From: Fratercula arctica
Lineage: Eukaryota > Chordata > Aves > Charadriiformes > Alcidae
Reading direction: 5' to 3'
Length of the DNA stretch: 64,000 nucleotides
NCBI GenBank assembly: GCA_947846985.1
Contig: CANTUZ010000014.1
Coordinates: 12,197,837 to 12,261,836 of the forward strand
A program made the position numbers and the translations under genes. Shown here piece after piece: positions 1 through 32,895 of this stretch. Position 1 is the first letter of the stretch; each line of letters starts with the position of its first letter. A model generated the notes under the pieces. It was not told where the DNA came from, did not search any database, and was given only the letters and a program-made list of their open reading frames with translations.

Positions 1-274
1 AGATGAAGGGCAGGTGTGTGTGGGGCTGGGGGGTGGTTGGGGGTTCGTTAGGGGCAGCTGTGGGGTGGGGGGAGGTGTGGGGCAGTTGTGGGGCTCACAG
101 ACACCCCCCGGGGCAGTTCTGGGGGCTGGGGGGCACTTGGGGGGGGGGGGGGCAGTTAGAGCCCCCTGGGGCACTTGTGGGGCAGCTGTGGGGCTCTTTA
201 CACACCCCCAGGCAACGATCCCCCCCAGCCCCACAGGAACTCACCTGCCGTGGGGCAGGGAGGGCCCTGGGGGC

Positions 275-870
275 TAATTACTGTTGGAGGGAAGCTAATT
301 GCCCCTTCGGGGGTGTTAATTACCCTGGGGGGTGTTGATTATCATTTTGGGGGGGAGTTAATTATGCCTAGGGTTAATTAGTTTCAGGAGAGCTTTTTTC
401 CTTGAGGAGCAATTAATTATGTCTTGAGAGACAGTTAATAACCCCCAGGGAGGGGGGGGGCACTAATTACCCCCAGGGGAAGAAAATTAATTACCCCTTG
501 GGGGGCTGTTAATTACCCCCACTGCTGGCTGATTGCTCCCCAGTGGAAGTTAGTTTTTCTCGGGGGGGGGGGGGGGGGGGGGGGGTGAGGGGGTGTGGGG
601 GTGGGGTGTTAATTACCCTGTGGGGGTTGTTAATGACCCCTGGGGGGGTTAATTACTGTTAATTAGCCATGGGGGAGCTGAGTGACCTGGACCGGCAGAT
701 CGAGCAACTGCGGCGCTGCGAGCTCATCAAGGAGAGCGAGGTCAAGGCTCTCTGTGCCAAAGCCCGGTAATTAGCCCCCTTCATTAATTATCCCTGGGGT
801 AATTAGGAGTTCCTGCCTTAATTAGAGCTGCCCCAGGGGTAATTAGTGCACCCTGGGGGTAAATAATTGC
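275..870. repeat. TAATTA-rich interspersed repeat around PPP4C exon 1
   Basis: About eighteen TAATTA or near-identical cores (mostly TTAATTA followed by CCCC or GGGG) recur every 15-50 bases on both sides of the first PPP4C coding exon. The stretch contains a run of 24 G at 562-585. It is much more A+T-rich than the rest of the window. It probably belongs to the PPP4C 5' region or first introns. Bases 1-270 upstream are G-rich with GGGGCAGTTGTGGGG-like repeats and no recognisable exon. Confidence 0.75.
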
Positions 871-3800
871 CCCCCCCCCTTTTTTTTTCAGGGAGATTTT
901 GGTGGAGGAGAGCAATGTCCAGCGGGTGGATTCCCCTGTCACCGTGAGTCAGGGGAGGGATCTGTGGGGCAGGGATGTGGGGCTGGGGTGGGGGGGGCCG
1001 GGGGCACTTGGGGGGCTCTGACCCACAGTTTTTCCTTCCCCCCCCCCCCCAGGTGTGCGGCGACATCCACGGGCAGTTCTATGATCTCAAGGAGCTCTTC
1101 AGGGTGAGTTGCCCCACAAGTGCCTCCTCGGACCCCCAAGTGCCCCCCCCCAGACCGCCAAGTACCCCCTCAGACCTCCAGCTGCCCCCAGGTGCTTCCA
1201 GGTGCTTCCCCCCACCCCTAGGTGTTCTGCTGGATCCCCCTGTGCCCCCCAACTGCCCCCTGTGCCCCCCAACTGCCCCCTGTGCCCCCCAACTGCCCCC
1301 TGTGCCCTCTACGTGTCCCCCAACCACTCCCAATCCCTTCTTTACGCCCCCTAAGTGCCCGCAACAACTTCTTCCTGCTCCCTTATTGCCCCCCAACTGT
1401 CCCTGAATTGTCCTTTATGCCCTCTTGTTGTCCCCCAACTGCCCCCTAAGTGCCCGCCAGCGCCTCCTTCCTGCCCCCTAACCAGCGCCCTGTCCCCCGA
1501 CTATCCTCCTAAATGGCCCCTGTGCTCTCCAGCTGCTCCCTAAGCGCCGCCCGACTCCTTTTTCATGCTCCGTTATTGCCATTGCAACTGCTCCTGTGCC
1601 CCACAACCACCCTCTGAGTGCTCCCCCGACTCCTCCCTGCCCCCCAACCGCCTCCTAAGTGCCCCCCCCCCGTCCTCCAGGTGGGGGGGGATGTCCCAGA
1701 GACCAACTACTTGTTCATGGGGGACTTCGTGGATCGGGGCTTCTACAGTGTGGAGACCTTCCTGCTGTTGCTCGCGCTCAAGGTGGGACCTGAAGGGGGG
1801 ACCCAGGTGTTGGGGGGGCCCCAGGTGTCCAGGGAGGAACCGGGGGGGACCCATAGAGAGACCCATGGGGGGACCTCGGTGTCCCAGGGGGAGGGCCTGG
1901 TGGGCCCTGGCATCTGGGGGGGACGTGGGGGGGGACACCCAAGTGTCTGGGGGACACCCAGATGTCTGGCTGGGGATGCGGGAGGGACCCAGGTATCCCG
2001 GGGAGGGGGGGGGATGGACACATGGGGGACCCAGGTTTCTGGGTGGGTGGGACCCACAGGGGGACCCAGGCGTCCAGGCAGGGACCCAGATGTCGGGGGG
2101 GGGGGGGGGACGTGGGAGGGACCCAGGTATCCCGGGGGGGAACCCAAGCATCTGGGGGGGGGACCCGGGGTGGGGCCCAGACATCTGTGGGGGTCCTCAA
2201 GGGGACTCAAGTGTCCGGGGGGGGGGACCTGGGGGACACCTGGGTGTGTATGGGGGGACCCAGGGGTCTGGGGGGGCACCCAGGCGTGCGGGTATGACGA
2301 CACCCATGGGTGTGGGTGCCGCAGGTGCGTTACCCCGACCGCATCACCCTGATCCGGGGCAACCACGAGAGCCGGCAGATCACCCAGGTCTACGGCTTCT
2401 ACGACGAGTGTCTGCGCAAGTACGGCTCCGTCACCGTCTGGCGCTACTGCACCGAGATCTTCGACTACCTCAGCCTCTCCGCCATCATCGACGGCAAGGT
2501 CCCCACACGCCAAGGACACGCCAGGGCGGGGGGGGGGGCGGGGATAGGGGGGCGGCAGCGGGGGCTGCGCCGGGAGCTCTGCAGCCGCGTTGCCTCTGTG
2601 GAGGGCTCTGGGAGTGCGCTGGTGCAGATTAAAATATGCTAAGCACACGCTAGGACATGCTAAGTACATGCTAGGACATGCTAAGCACATGCTAAGGGTA
2701 TGTAGATGTATAGGGAGATCTGTTTATGAGGGTGGTGCCAATAGCGTCATGCTCTGTGGGTGCGTTGCCTCTGGGGAGGGCTCTGTGAGCATGATGGGGT
2801 AGATTAGGACATGTGTAGTACACAACAGGACACGCTAAGCACATGCTAGGACACGCTAAGGTCATGTAAGTGTGTAGGAAGATCCATTTACGAGGGCAGC
2901 ACTGGTGGGTTTGCTCTGCAGCTGCATTGCTGCTGTGGAGCGCTCTGAGCATGGTGGGGTAAATAAGGACATGCTAACTATGTGCTAGGACATGCTAAAT
3001 GCATGCTAGGACACACTAAGGACACGTTAAGGGCACGTACATGTGCTGGAAGATCTGTTTATGTGGTTGGCACCAGGAGCTTTGTGCCCTGTATCTGCAT
3101 TGCTGTCGTGGACTGCTCTGTGAGCACGCTGGGGTAGCTTAGGACATGCTAAGCACATGTTAGGACATACTAAGTACATGCTAGGACCTGCTAAGAGCAC
3201 GCTAAGGGCACAAAGGCGTGTGGGAAGCTGTGATTATGAGGGCTGCACCAGCAGTTTTGCGTTTTGCAGCCTCCTTGCTGTCATGGACAGCAGGATGAGT
3301 GTGCTGGGATGTGCTAAGCACATGTGAAGGACACACTAAGCACATGCAAAGGCATGAGGAGGCCCCTGGGGATGTGTGCCGGGGGCCTGCGCCGGCAGCT
3401 CTGCCCTCTGCAGCCTCCTCACTATCGTCGGTGGCACCAGATAGCCCGCTGGGACACGCTAAGCACATGCCAGGACATATTAGTGACATGCTAGGACATG
3501 CTAAGCACATGTGTGTCAGTAAGGTCTGTTTGGGGGCAGCTTTGCCCTGTGCAGCCTCATTGGCATCCTGGGCAGCACGATGAGGTTGCTGGGATACTTT
3601 AGAACATGTTAATTACATGCTAAGAACATGTTAGGATGCGTTAAGGACGTGCTAAGTACACGTGGGGTGTGGGGAGGCCCCTGGGTTTGTATTTAGGGGC
3701 CTGTGTCTCCCCGAGGTCCCTCCAGCCTCGTGGGGGGGGGTGGCGCAGGCATCCCACATGCTAAGCACACGCGTGTCCCCACAGATCTTCTGCGTGCATG

Positions 3801-6139
3801 GGGGCCTCTCACCCTCCATCCAGACGCTGGACCAGATCCGCACCATCGACCGCAAGCAGGAGGTGCCCCACGACGGCCCCATGTGTGACCTCCTCTGGTC
3901 TGACCCCGAGGGTAGGTCCTGCACACGCGTGTCGGCCCGTGTTACCGTGTGTCCTCGCTCTGTGGGGCGGGGGGAGCCCGGCCACCACCCGTGGCGTGGC
4001 CCGTGTCGCGCCCCACAACCTCCTCACCACTCTTGGAGTGGCCTTGTCACCTGGGGGGACACAAATGACGTGTGTGTTGGCATGTCGAGGTGCTGGGCTG
4101 GGGCGTGTGGCTCCATGGGACACACGTGTGACCCCCCAGCCACGCCAGGCTGGTGTGTGTGACACGTGTGAACCCACAGGCACGTTGGGCTGCTCCATGT
4201 GACGCAGGTGGACACGTGTGGCACACATGTGGGTCACATGTGCCCGCACATGCGCCCCAGCGTGGCTCTGTGTGACACGTGTGACTTTTAAGTCACAGCT
4301 GGCTGCTCCGTGTGACACGTATGTCCCCGTGGCTGTACTGGGCCGCTCCTTGTGATGCATGTAAACACGTAACATGCACGTGGGTCACATGTCCCCACAC
4401 AAAGCCCCTCATCTGGGCCCTGTGGCTCCTGGTGACACGTGTGTGACCACGCCAGGCTGGTGTGTGTGACACGTGTGGTGCTGCAGTCATATGTGGACAC
4501 GTGTGACACACGTGCTGCATCTCCCTGCATACCCACCTCTCCGTGTGACACGTACGGCTGTGCCAGGCCACTCCGCGTGACGTGGTGTGACCCTGTGGCC
4601 ACATGGGGCCGCTCTGTGTGCTACATGCAACATGCGTGTGGGTGGCGTGTCCTCACATGCAGCCACTAAGCCCCCCCCCATGGCTCAATGTGACACCGAT
4701 GTCACCACCCAGCCCCACGGCAACTCGCATCCCGCTCCCCCGTCCATGTCCTGGCCCTGCCGTAACGTGTAACACGCGTGTGGCATGTGGCAGACACAAC
4801 GGGCTGGGGCGTGTCGCCGCGGGGGGCCGGGTACCTCTTCGGCAGCGACGTGGTGGCCCAGTTCAACGCCTCCAACGACATCGACATGATCTGCCGGGCC
4901 CATCAGCTTGTCATGGAGGGCTACAAGTGGCACTTCAACGAGACCGTCCTCACCGTCTGGTCGGCCCCCAACTACTGCTACAGGTCAGCCCGCACGCCAG
5001 GCACACGCCAAGCACACGCTATGCTCACGTAAAGAGGGAGGAGCGGGACAGGCAAGCGGGGCTGTTGGCCGCGTTGGGATGGGAGCGTTGTCTGTTGGGC
5101 TGCAGTTGATGGTGGGGTCCCGACATGCTAAGAACATGCTAATTACATGCTAAGATGCGCTGTGAGGCGGGGTGGGGGGACACGGGTGGGCACTGAAGGG
5201 CACTCGAATGGCGCTGTCGTCACCATGGGGCGACCCACCGAGGGCTGTACAGGTGAGGCTCAGCGTGCTGAGGACACGCTAAGGACACGTGATGATGTGA
5301 CACAGGGCAGGGGACATGGGGGGGGGCATCTGAACGACCCTCGAAGGGGACTGTCACCGTCACACGTGTTAAGCACGTGCCCAGCACGCACTAAGGGGAG
5401 GGGGGGTGAACGGGGGCGGGCGGGAGGTGGCGCGCGGGCACGCGGCATTGGTGGGGGAGTGTTGGCATCTGGTTGGGCTGGGGTTGATGGTGGGGTGTCA
5501 ACATGCCAAGGACATGCCAAGGACATGTTAATAACACAGTAAGGTGGGGGCGAGTGGGCGGTGGGGGGGCACCCGTGGGCAGCGAGTGATGCTTGAATGG
5601 GACTGTCCCCATGGTGGGCTTGGCCACGGCTGCTGCTATGGGTGGGTCTTGACACGCTAAGAACATGCTAATTACATGTCAAGGTGTGCTGTGATGCAGG
5701 GTGGGAGGAAACAGGGTGGGGGGGACACGGCTGGGCACCGAATGACACTCAGAGGGAACCGTCATCACCGTGGGATCACCCACCGATGGCTGTACAGGAG
5801 ATTTGACACGCTAAAGACATGCTAATGACATGCTAATGACATGCTAAGGACACATGGCGAGGTGACAGAGGGCAGGGAACACGGCAGGGGCATCCGAGTT
5901 ACCATCACGGGGTCAGCCACCAACCGCTGCTGCCTGGGGGCGGGGGGGGGGGTGCGTGTCCCCGTGCACACGCTAAGCACACGCTAAGCACACGCTGGGC
6001 CCCCCGCAGGTGTGGGAACGTGGCGGCCATCTTGGAGCTGGACGAGCACCTGCAGAAGGAATTCATCATCTTCGAGGCGGCGCCGCAGGAGACGCGGGGG
6101 ATCCCCTCCAAGAAGCCAGTGGCCGACTACTTCCTGTGA
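669..6139 (+). CDS. PPP4C: PPP4C, serine/threonine protein phosphatase 4 catalytic subunit (8 coding exons)
   Basis: Coding exons: 669-766, 892-943, 1053-1103, 1681-1782, 2325-2498, 3785-3911, 4794-4983, 6010-6139, all with GT/AG ends and consistent phase. They total 924 bases, i.e. 307 residues plus stop, the same length as human PP4C, and the recalled human protein aligns almost without change. The metallophosphatase signatures are GDIHG (residues 53-57), GDFVDRG (81-87) and GNHE (113-116). The C-terminus ends DYFL, the carboxymethylated tail typical of PP2A-like phosphatases. PP4 works in nucleus and cytoplasm with PPP4R regulatory subunits. It dephosphorylates gamma-H2AX, RPA2 and other DNA-damage substrates and acts in centrosome maturation. 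The second residue is Gly rather than Ala. PP2A and PP6 catalytic subunits are excluded by the N-terminus and the ETRGIPSKK segment. Confidence 0.97.
1104..1680. repeat. PPP4C intron 3, C-rich minisatellite
   Basis: Degenerate units of CCCCCAACTGCCCCCTGTG. Three nearly perfect 20-base copies lie around 1240-1305. No coding similarity was seen. Confidence 0.7.
1783..2324. repeat. PPP4C intron 4, GGGGACCCAGGTGTC repeat
   Basis: The intron consists almost entirely of degenerate units with the core GGGACCCAGGTGTC. The same core recurs in RNF40 introns (49359-50505) and SRCAP introns (28113-28889), so it is a locus-wide minisatellite family. Confidence 0.7.
2570..3700. repeat. PPP4C intron 5, about seven tandem copies of a 141-175 base unit with TGCTAAG arrays
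   Basis: A landmark (GTTGCCTCTG or ATTGCTGTCG) recurs near 2589, 2764, 2926, 3099, 3273, 3416 and 3557, i.e. every 162-175 bases and then about 142. Each unit carries an inner array of GCTAAGCACAT and GCTAGGACAT, alternating 11 and 10 bases. The array is relatively A+T-rich and has no coding content. Confidence 0.8.
3912..4793. repeat. PPP4C intron 6, repeat carrying a cluster of CACGTG E-boxes
   Basis: The repeat is built around GTGTGACACGTGTG. Perfect CACGTG sites start at 4123, 4163, 4213, 4276, 4377, 4436, 4470, 4498 and 4509. CACGTG is the core bound by MYC/MAX, USF and TFE3-type factors. Occupancy is not implied by sequence alone. Confidence 0.7.
5100..5990. repeat. PPP4C intron 7, diverged copies of the ATGCTAA-type repeat
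   Basis: ATGCTAAGAACATGCTAATT blocks near 5130, 5510, 5660 and 5810 alternate with GC-rich blocks containing a recurring GGGCACTGAATGACACTC-like segment and CACCGTGGGATCACCCACCG. The TGCTAA motif links this array to the one in intron 5. Confidence 0.65.
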
Positions 6140-6850
6140 CACCGCCCCCCGGCCCTGCCCGTGTCCCCAATGGGCCACCCATGTCCCTCGGGGCCACCCC
6201 AGGGTCCCCCAGGGCCACCACATCCACCAGAGACGTGGGGTGTCCCCTCCAAGGTGGCCAACGAGTGGTGGCGTCCAAGGAGGCTTAGAGACATGATCAT
6301 GGTTTTTGTCCCCTCCTGGGCCACCACGGTGTCACCTGTGTCCCGTGGGGTCACCCAGAGCCCCCCAGAGCCCCCCAGGGCCACCGTGTCACGGGAGACG
6401 TGGGGTGTCCCCTCCGAGGTGGCCATGGTGGTGGCATCTGGGGAGGCTTGGGGATGTCACTGTGTCCCTGGGCCCCCCCGGTGTCACCCATGTCCCCCGG
6501 CCTCACCCGGAGCCGCCCAAGGGCCACCGCGTCTCGGGCGGGCGCGGAGCGTCTCCTTCGGGGCGGCCACGGGGGGCGGCGTCGGGGGAGGCTTCGGGGT
6601 GTCACCATGTCCCTCGTCCCCCCCGGTGCCACCCGTGTCCCCTGGGCTCACCCACAGCCAGCCCCCCCCCAAGTGGCCTTGTCCCCTCCTGTCCCCCCCC
6701 GGTCACCCTCCCCCGGGGACACCCCGTGACGTCTGGGACCCTCCTGTGACACCCCCCTTCCCGGGGCGGCCCCTCCCCTGCGCGCGCGCATTTTGGGGTG
6801 AAAACAGGGATTTTTTTTTCGATGCCGTTTCTGCTCCTTTTAGATAAAAA
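6140..6850 (+). other. PPP4C: PPP4C 3' UTR with three tandem copies of a segment of about 150 bases
   Basis: After the stop at 6137-6139, GACGTGGGGTGTCCCCTCC and the GTCACC-rich segment after it recur near 6230, 6395 and 6540 (spacing about 165 then 145). The third copy has diverged. A GATAAA at about 6843-6848, followed by an A-rich stretch, is the best poly(A) signal candidate; no AATAAA is present. The UTR assignment is inferred from position. Confidence 0.55.
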
Positions 6851-6949
6851 AATGTGAAAACTGCCCGAGGAGTGGTGTGACACGGGGGGACGCGGGGGGT
6901 GAGGCCTGGGACCACCCGTGGCCGCCCTCCCGTCATCCCCTGCGCTCAC

Positions 6950-7560
6950 CCAACATGGCCGCCCTGCCCCCCGCCGCCGCCACGTGCCCGCGCGCTGACG
7001 TCACTCGCAGCGTGCTGACGTCGCGCCGCCGCGGGTCGGGCGGGGCTTCGCCCTCGCTCCGCCCCCTTCCCCCCTCCCTGTCCACGCCCCCCCAGAGGGG
7101 CGGGGCCCGCACGCCACGCGCCGCCCGCCGCCATCATCTCCCCTCTCGCGAGACCCGGCTCGCTCTGAGCGCGTGGAGGGGGGGAAGGTGAAATCTCGCG
7201 AGATCCCCGTTGCCGCCGCGCCGGGTTCTCGCGAGATCTAGCAGGCCACGCCTCCCCCTCCCTCCCTCCCCCCCCCCCCGTCGGCCGGCAGCGCGCGCGC
7301 GGCGGCGGCCGCCGCCATTTTGCCGCTGGCCCGGTGGCTTCGGACTCCATTTCCCGTGAGCCCCGGGGCTGGGGGGGGCGGGGGGGCACCGAGCAGGGGG
7401 GCGGGGGGGCGGCTTTGGGGTGGGGGGGAGGGGGATTGGGGGCGGCCATTTTGCGGCGGCGGATGGCGGCGGAGCGGCGGGGCTGAGGCGGAGCGGGAGG
7501 CGCCTCCCCCCCCTCCCCCTCCCGTGAGGTGAGGCCGCGAGCGATCGGTAACGGGAGAGC
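6950..7560 (+). promoter_or_regulatory. SRCAP: SRCAP CpG-island promoter and probable untranslated first exon
   Basis: This CpG-dense block has no TATA box. It has a perfect CRE/ATF site TGACGTCA (6996-7003), three perfect TCTCGCGAGA motifs (7144-7153, 7194-7203, 7227-7236) and several GCCGCCATTTTG or ATGGCGGC YY1-type elements (about 7308-7330 and 7440-7470). TCTCGCGAGA is the BANP-bound element of housekeeping CpG-island promoters. Candidate exon ends occur before GTGAGC near 7356 and before GTGAGG near 7527. The only ATG in the leader, at about 7463, opens a seven-codon frame, so the first exon is probably untranslated. The exact start of transcription cannot be set from sequence. Confidence 0.7.
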
Positions 7561-7639
7561 GGGGACACCACCCCCCTCCCCCCCCCTCCGAGGGAAAGGG
7601 CGGGAAGTGGGGGGAAGGGGGGCCCGGTGTGGGGCAGGC

Positions 7640-8740
7640 GACCCCCGTGGGTCCCTCAAGTGCGGCCGGGTGTGGGGCAGGCAAAGGGTCCCTCTGTGGG
7701 GCTGAGGGTCCGAGATGTGGGGCAGGGGACCCTCGTGGGGCTAGGGGACCCCCAAGTGGGGCAGTGGGGCCGGGTGTGGGGCAGGCTGAGGGCCTCTCTG
7801 TGGGGCTGAGGGTCCAAGATGTGGGGCGGGGGACCCCGGTGTGCGGCGGCCAAAGACTTCCTCTGCGGGGCTCGGGGTCCAAAGTGTGGGGCAGGGAACG
7901 CCCGTGGGGCTGGGGGGCCCCCAAGTGGGGCCGGGTGTGGGGCGAGGGGCCTCCATGTGGGGCAGCCTGATGGCCCTGTCTGTGGGGCTTGAGGTCTAAG
8001 ATGTGGGGCAGGGGACACCCATGTGGGGCAGCCAGAGGGTCCCTCTGTGGGGCAGGGGACATGTGTATGGGGCGAGGGACCCCCATGTGGGGCTGGAGAC
8101 CCCCAAGTGGGGTGAGGGACCCTCATGTGGGGCAGCCAGAGGGACCCCCATGTGAGGCACCTTCCGGGTGTTGCTGTGGGGCAGGGGACCCCCTCATGGG
8201 GCCTGGGGACCCCGGTGTGGGGCACCCTGAGGGTCCCGCCGTGGGGCAGGGGATCTCCATGTGGGGCTTGGGGACCCCACTACAGGGCACGGTATCTTTC
8301 TGTGGGGCAGCCATAGGGACCCCGCTGTGGGGCACCCCATGGGTGTTGCTGTGGGGCAGGGGACCCCCAAGTGGGTCACGCCACCCCGCTCCAGTGCAGG
8401 TCAAAGTTCAGAGGGTGCCTGGGGTCAGGCGGGGGGGAGGGGGGTGTCACCATGGCGGGGTGGGCAGCACCCATTGAGGGGGTGTGAGCACCTATTTTGG
8501 GGGGTCAGCACCCATTTGGGGGGGTGGCACCCATTTTGTGGGGGCAGCACCCATTGAGGGGGGATCAGCACCCACTGGGAGGGGGGGGTAGCACCCACAG
8601 GTGGGTGTCAATATGGAGGGGTCAGCACCCACGGGGGAGGGGTGGGGTGCACCCATTTGGGGGGAGGCAGCGCCCATGGGGGGGGCTTTCACCACCCCCA
8701 GGGGTGTCAGCACCCATGGGTGGGGGTCACCCACTGTCAT
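7640..8740. repeat. Two minisatellites in the SRCAP 5' intron
   Basis: Bases 7640-8400 are degenerate units of TGTGGGGCAGGGGACCCC with spacing of about 30-40. From about 8460 to 8740 the unit becomes GTCAGCACCCATTGGGGG. No coding content was recognised. Confidence 0.7.
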
Positions 8741-8750
8741 CCCCCCCCAG

Positions 8751-9045
8751 GAGCGGCCCCCCCCCGCGCCACCGACACCGTGGAAGTGGAGTGTGAGGAG
8801 GAGGAGGAGGGCCCCGCGCACACAGGTGGGGCGGCAGCACCCATGGGTGCTGGGGAGGGGGGGGAGCACCCATGGGTGCCCCCCTTCACTCTGAGCCCTT
8901 ATTCCCCCCTCAAGAGCGCAGGCTGGGCCGCCCAGGGGCCCAGGAGCTGGACCAGGATGAGGCCCCCCCTTCCCAGCATGCCCTGGGGCAGGCGGGGGGC
9001 CCCGGGGCCCCCCCACCCCGCCCCCACCCGCCGCTGCACCCCCAG
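8751..9045 (+). CDS. SRCAP: Two probable upstream SRCAP exons, in phase with the first conserved exon
   Basis: Segments 8751-8825 and 8915-9045 have GT/AG borders. Their phase joins one to the other and then to the exon at 9642. The second segment ends in codons for LHPQ and the next exon opens LPPAR then MTGSNPV. This resembles the human N-terminus, where HPQLP precedes MTGSNPVS by about a dozen residues. The first segment encodes a short acidic stretch (EVECEEEEEG). No in-frame ATG was found in either segment, so the initiation codon must lie in a further upstream exon or be the ATG at 9657. They may instead be 5' UTR. Confidence 0.45.
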
Positions 9046-9656
9046 GTGAGGGGGGGGCGGGACCTGGGGGGGAGCACCCAACACCTCTCCTCTGACCTGT
9101 CTGGGGGAGGCTCTGCCCCCAAAGTGACCCCCCCGCACAAAGTGATCTCTGCCCCCCAAGTGACTTCCCCCCCAAGTGACCCCCCCAAACCGACCCCCAC
9201 CCTCTTACAACCCCCCCCAACTCTTTTATATCTCTCCAAACTTCCTATAGACTCCCATAGACCCCCCCCAACTCCCCATAGACCCCCCAAGCCCCCCCCA
9301 GACTCCTCTGCCCCCTATAGCGCCCCAACTCTCTATAGACACCCCCACTTCTTCTGCGCCCCCCAACTCCACATAGGCACCCCCTCAGATTCTCCCTATG
9401 GCCCCCCCCAAACCCACCCATGTCCCCTTAGAGACTTCTAAGACCCCCCCAACTCCCCATAGCCCCCCCCAAACTCCTCTCATCCCCCCACCCCATTATA
9501 GCCCCCCACCAAACTCCCCCTCATGCCCCCCCCCCCAAACCCCATCCCCGACCCCTGTTTCCCCCCCTCCAAGATTTACCCCCCAGCCCCACCTCCCCTC
9601 AAAACCTGACCCCCCCTCCCCATGTCATTGTCCCCCCCCAGCTCCCCCCGGCCAGA

Positions 9657-32895
<23,239 letters not shown>

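Noticed and set aside
669..6139. PP2A or PP6 catalytic subunit
   Set aside because: The N-terminus ([20 protein letters not shown]) and the segment before DYFL are those of PP4, and the length is exactly 307 residues.
7463..7486. Start codon of SRCAP at the ATG in the CpG island
   Set aside because: The frame ends after seven codons; it is at most a short upstream open frame.
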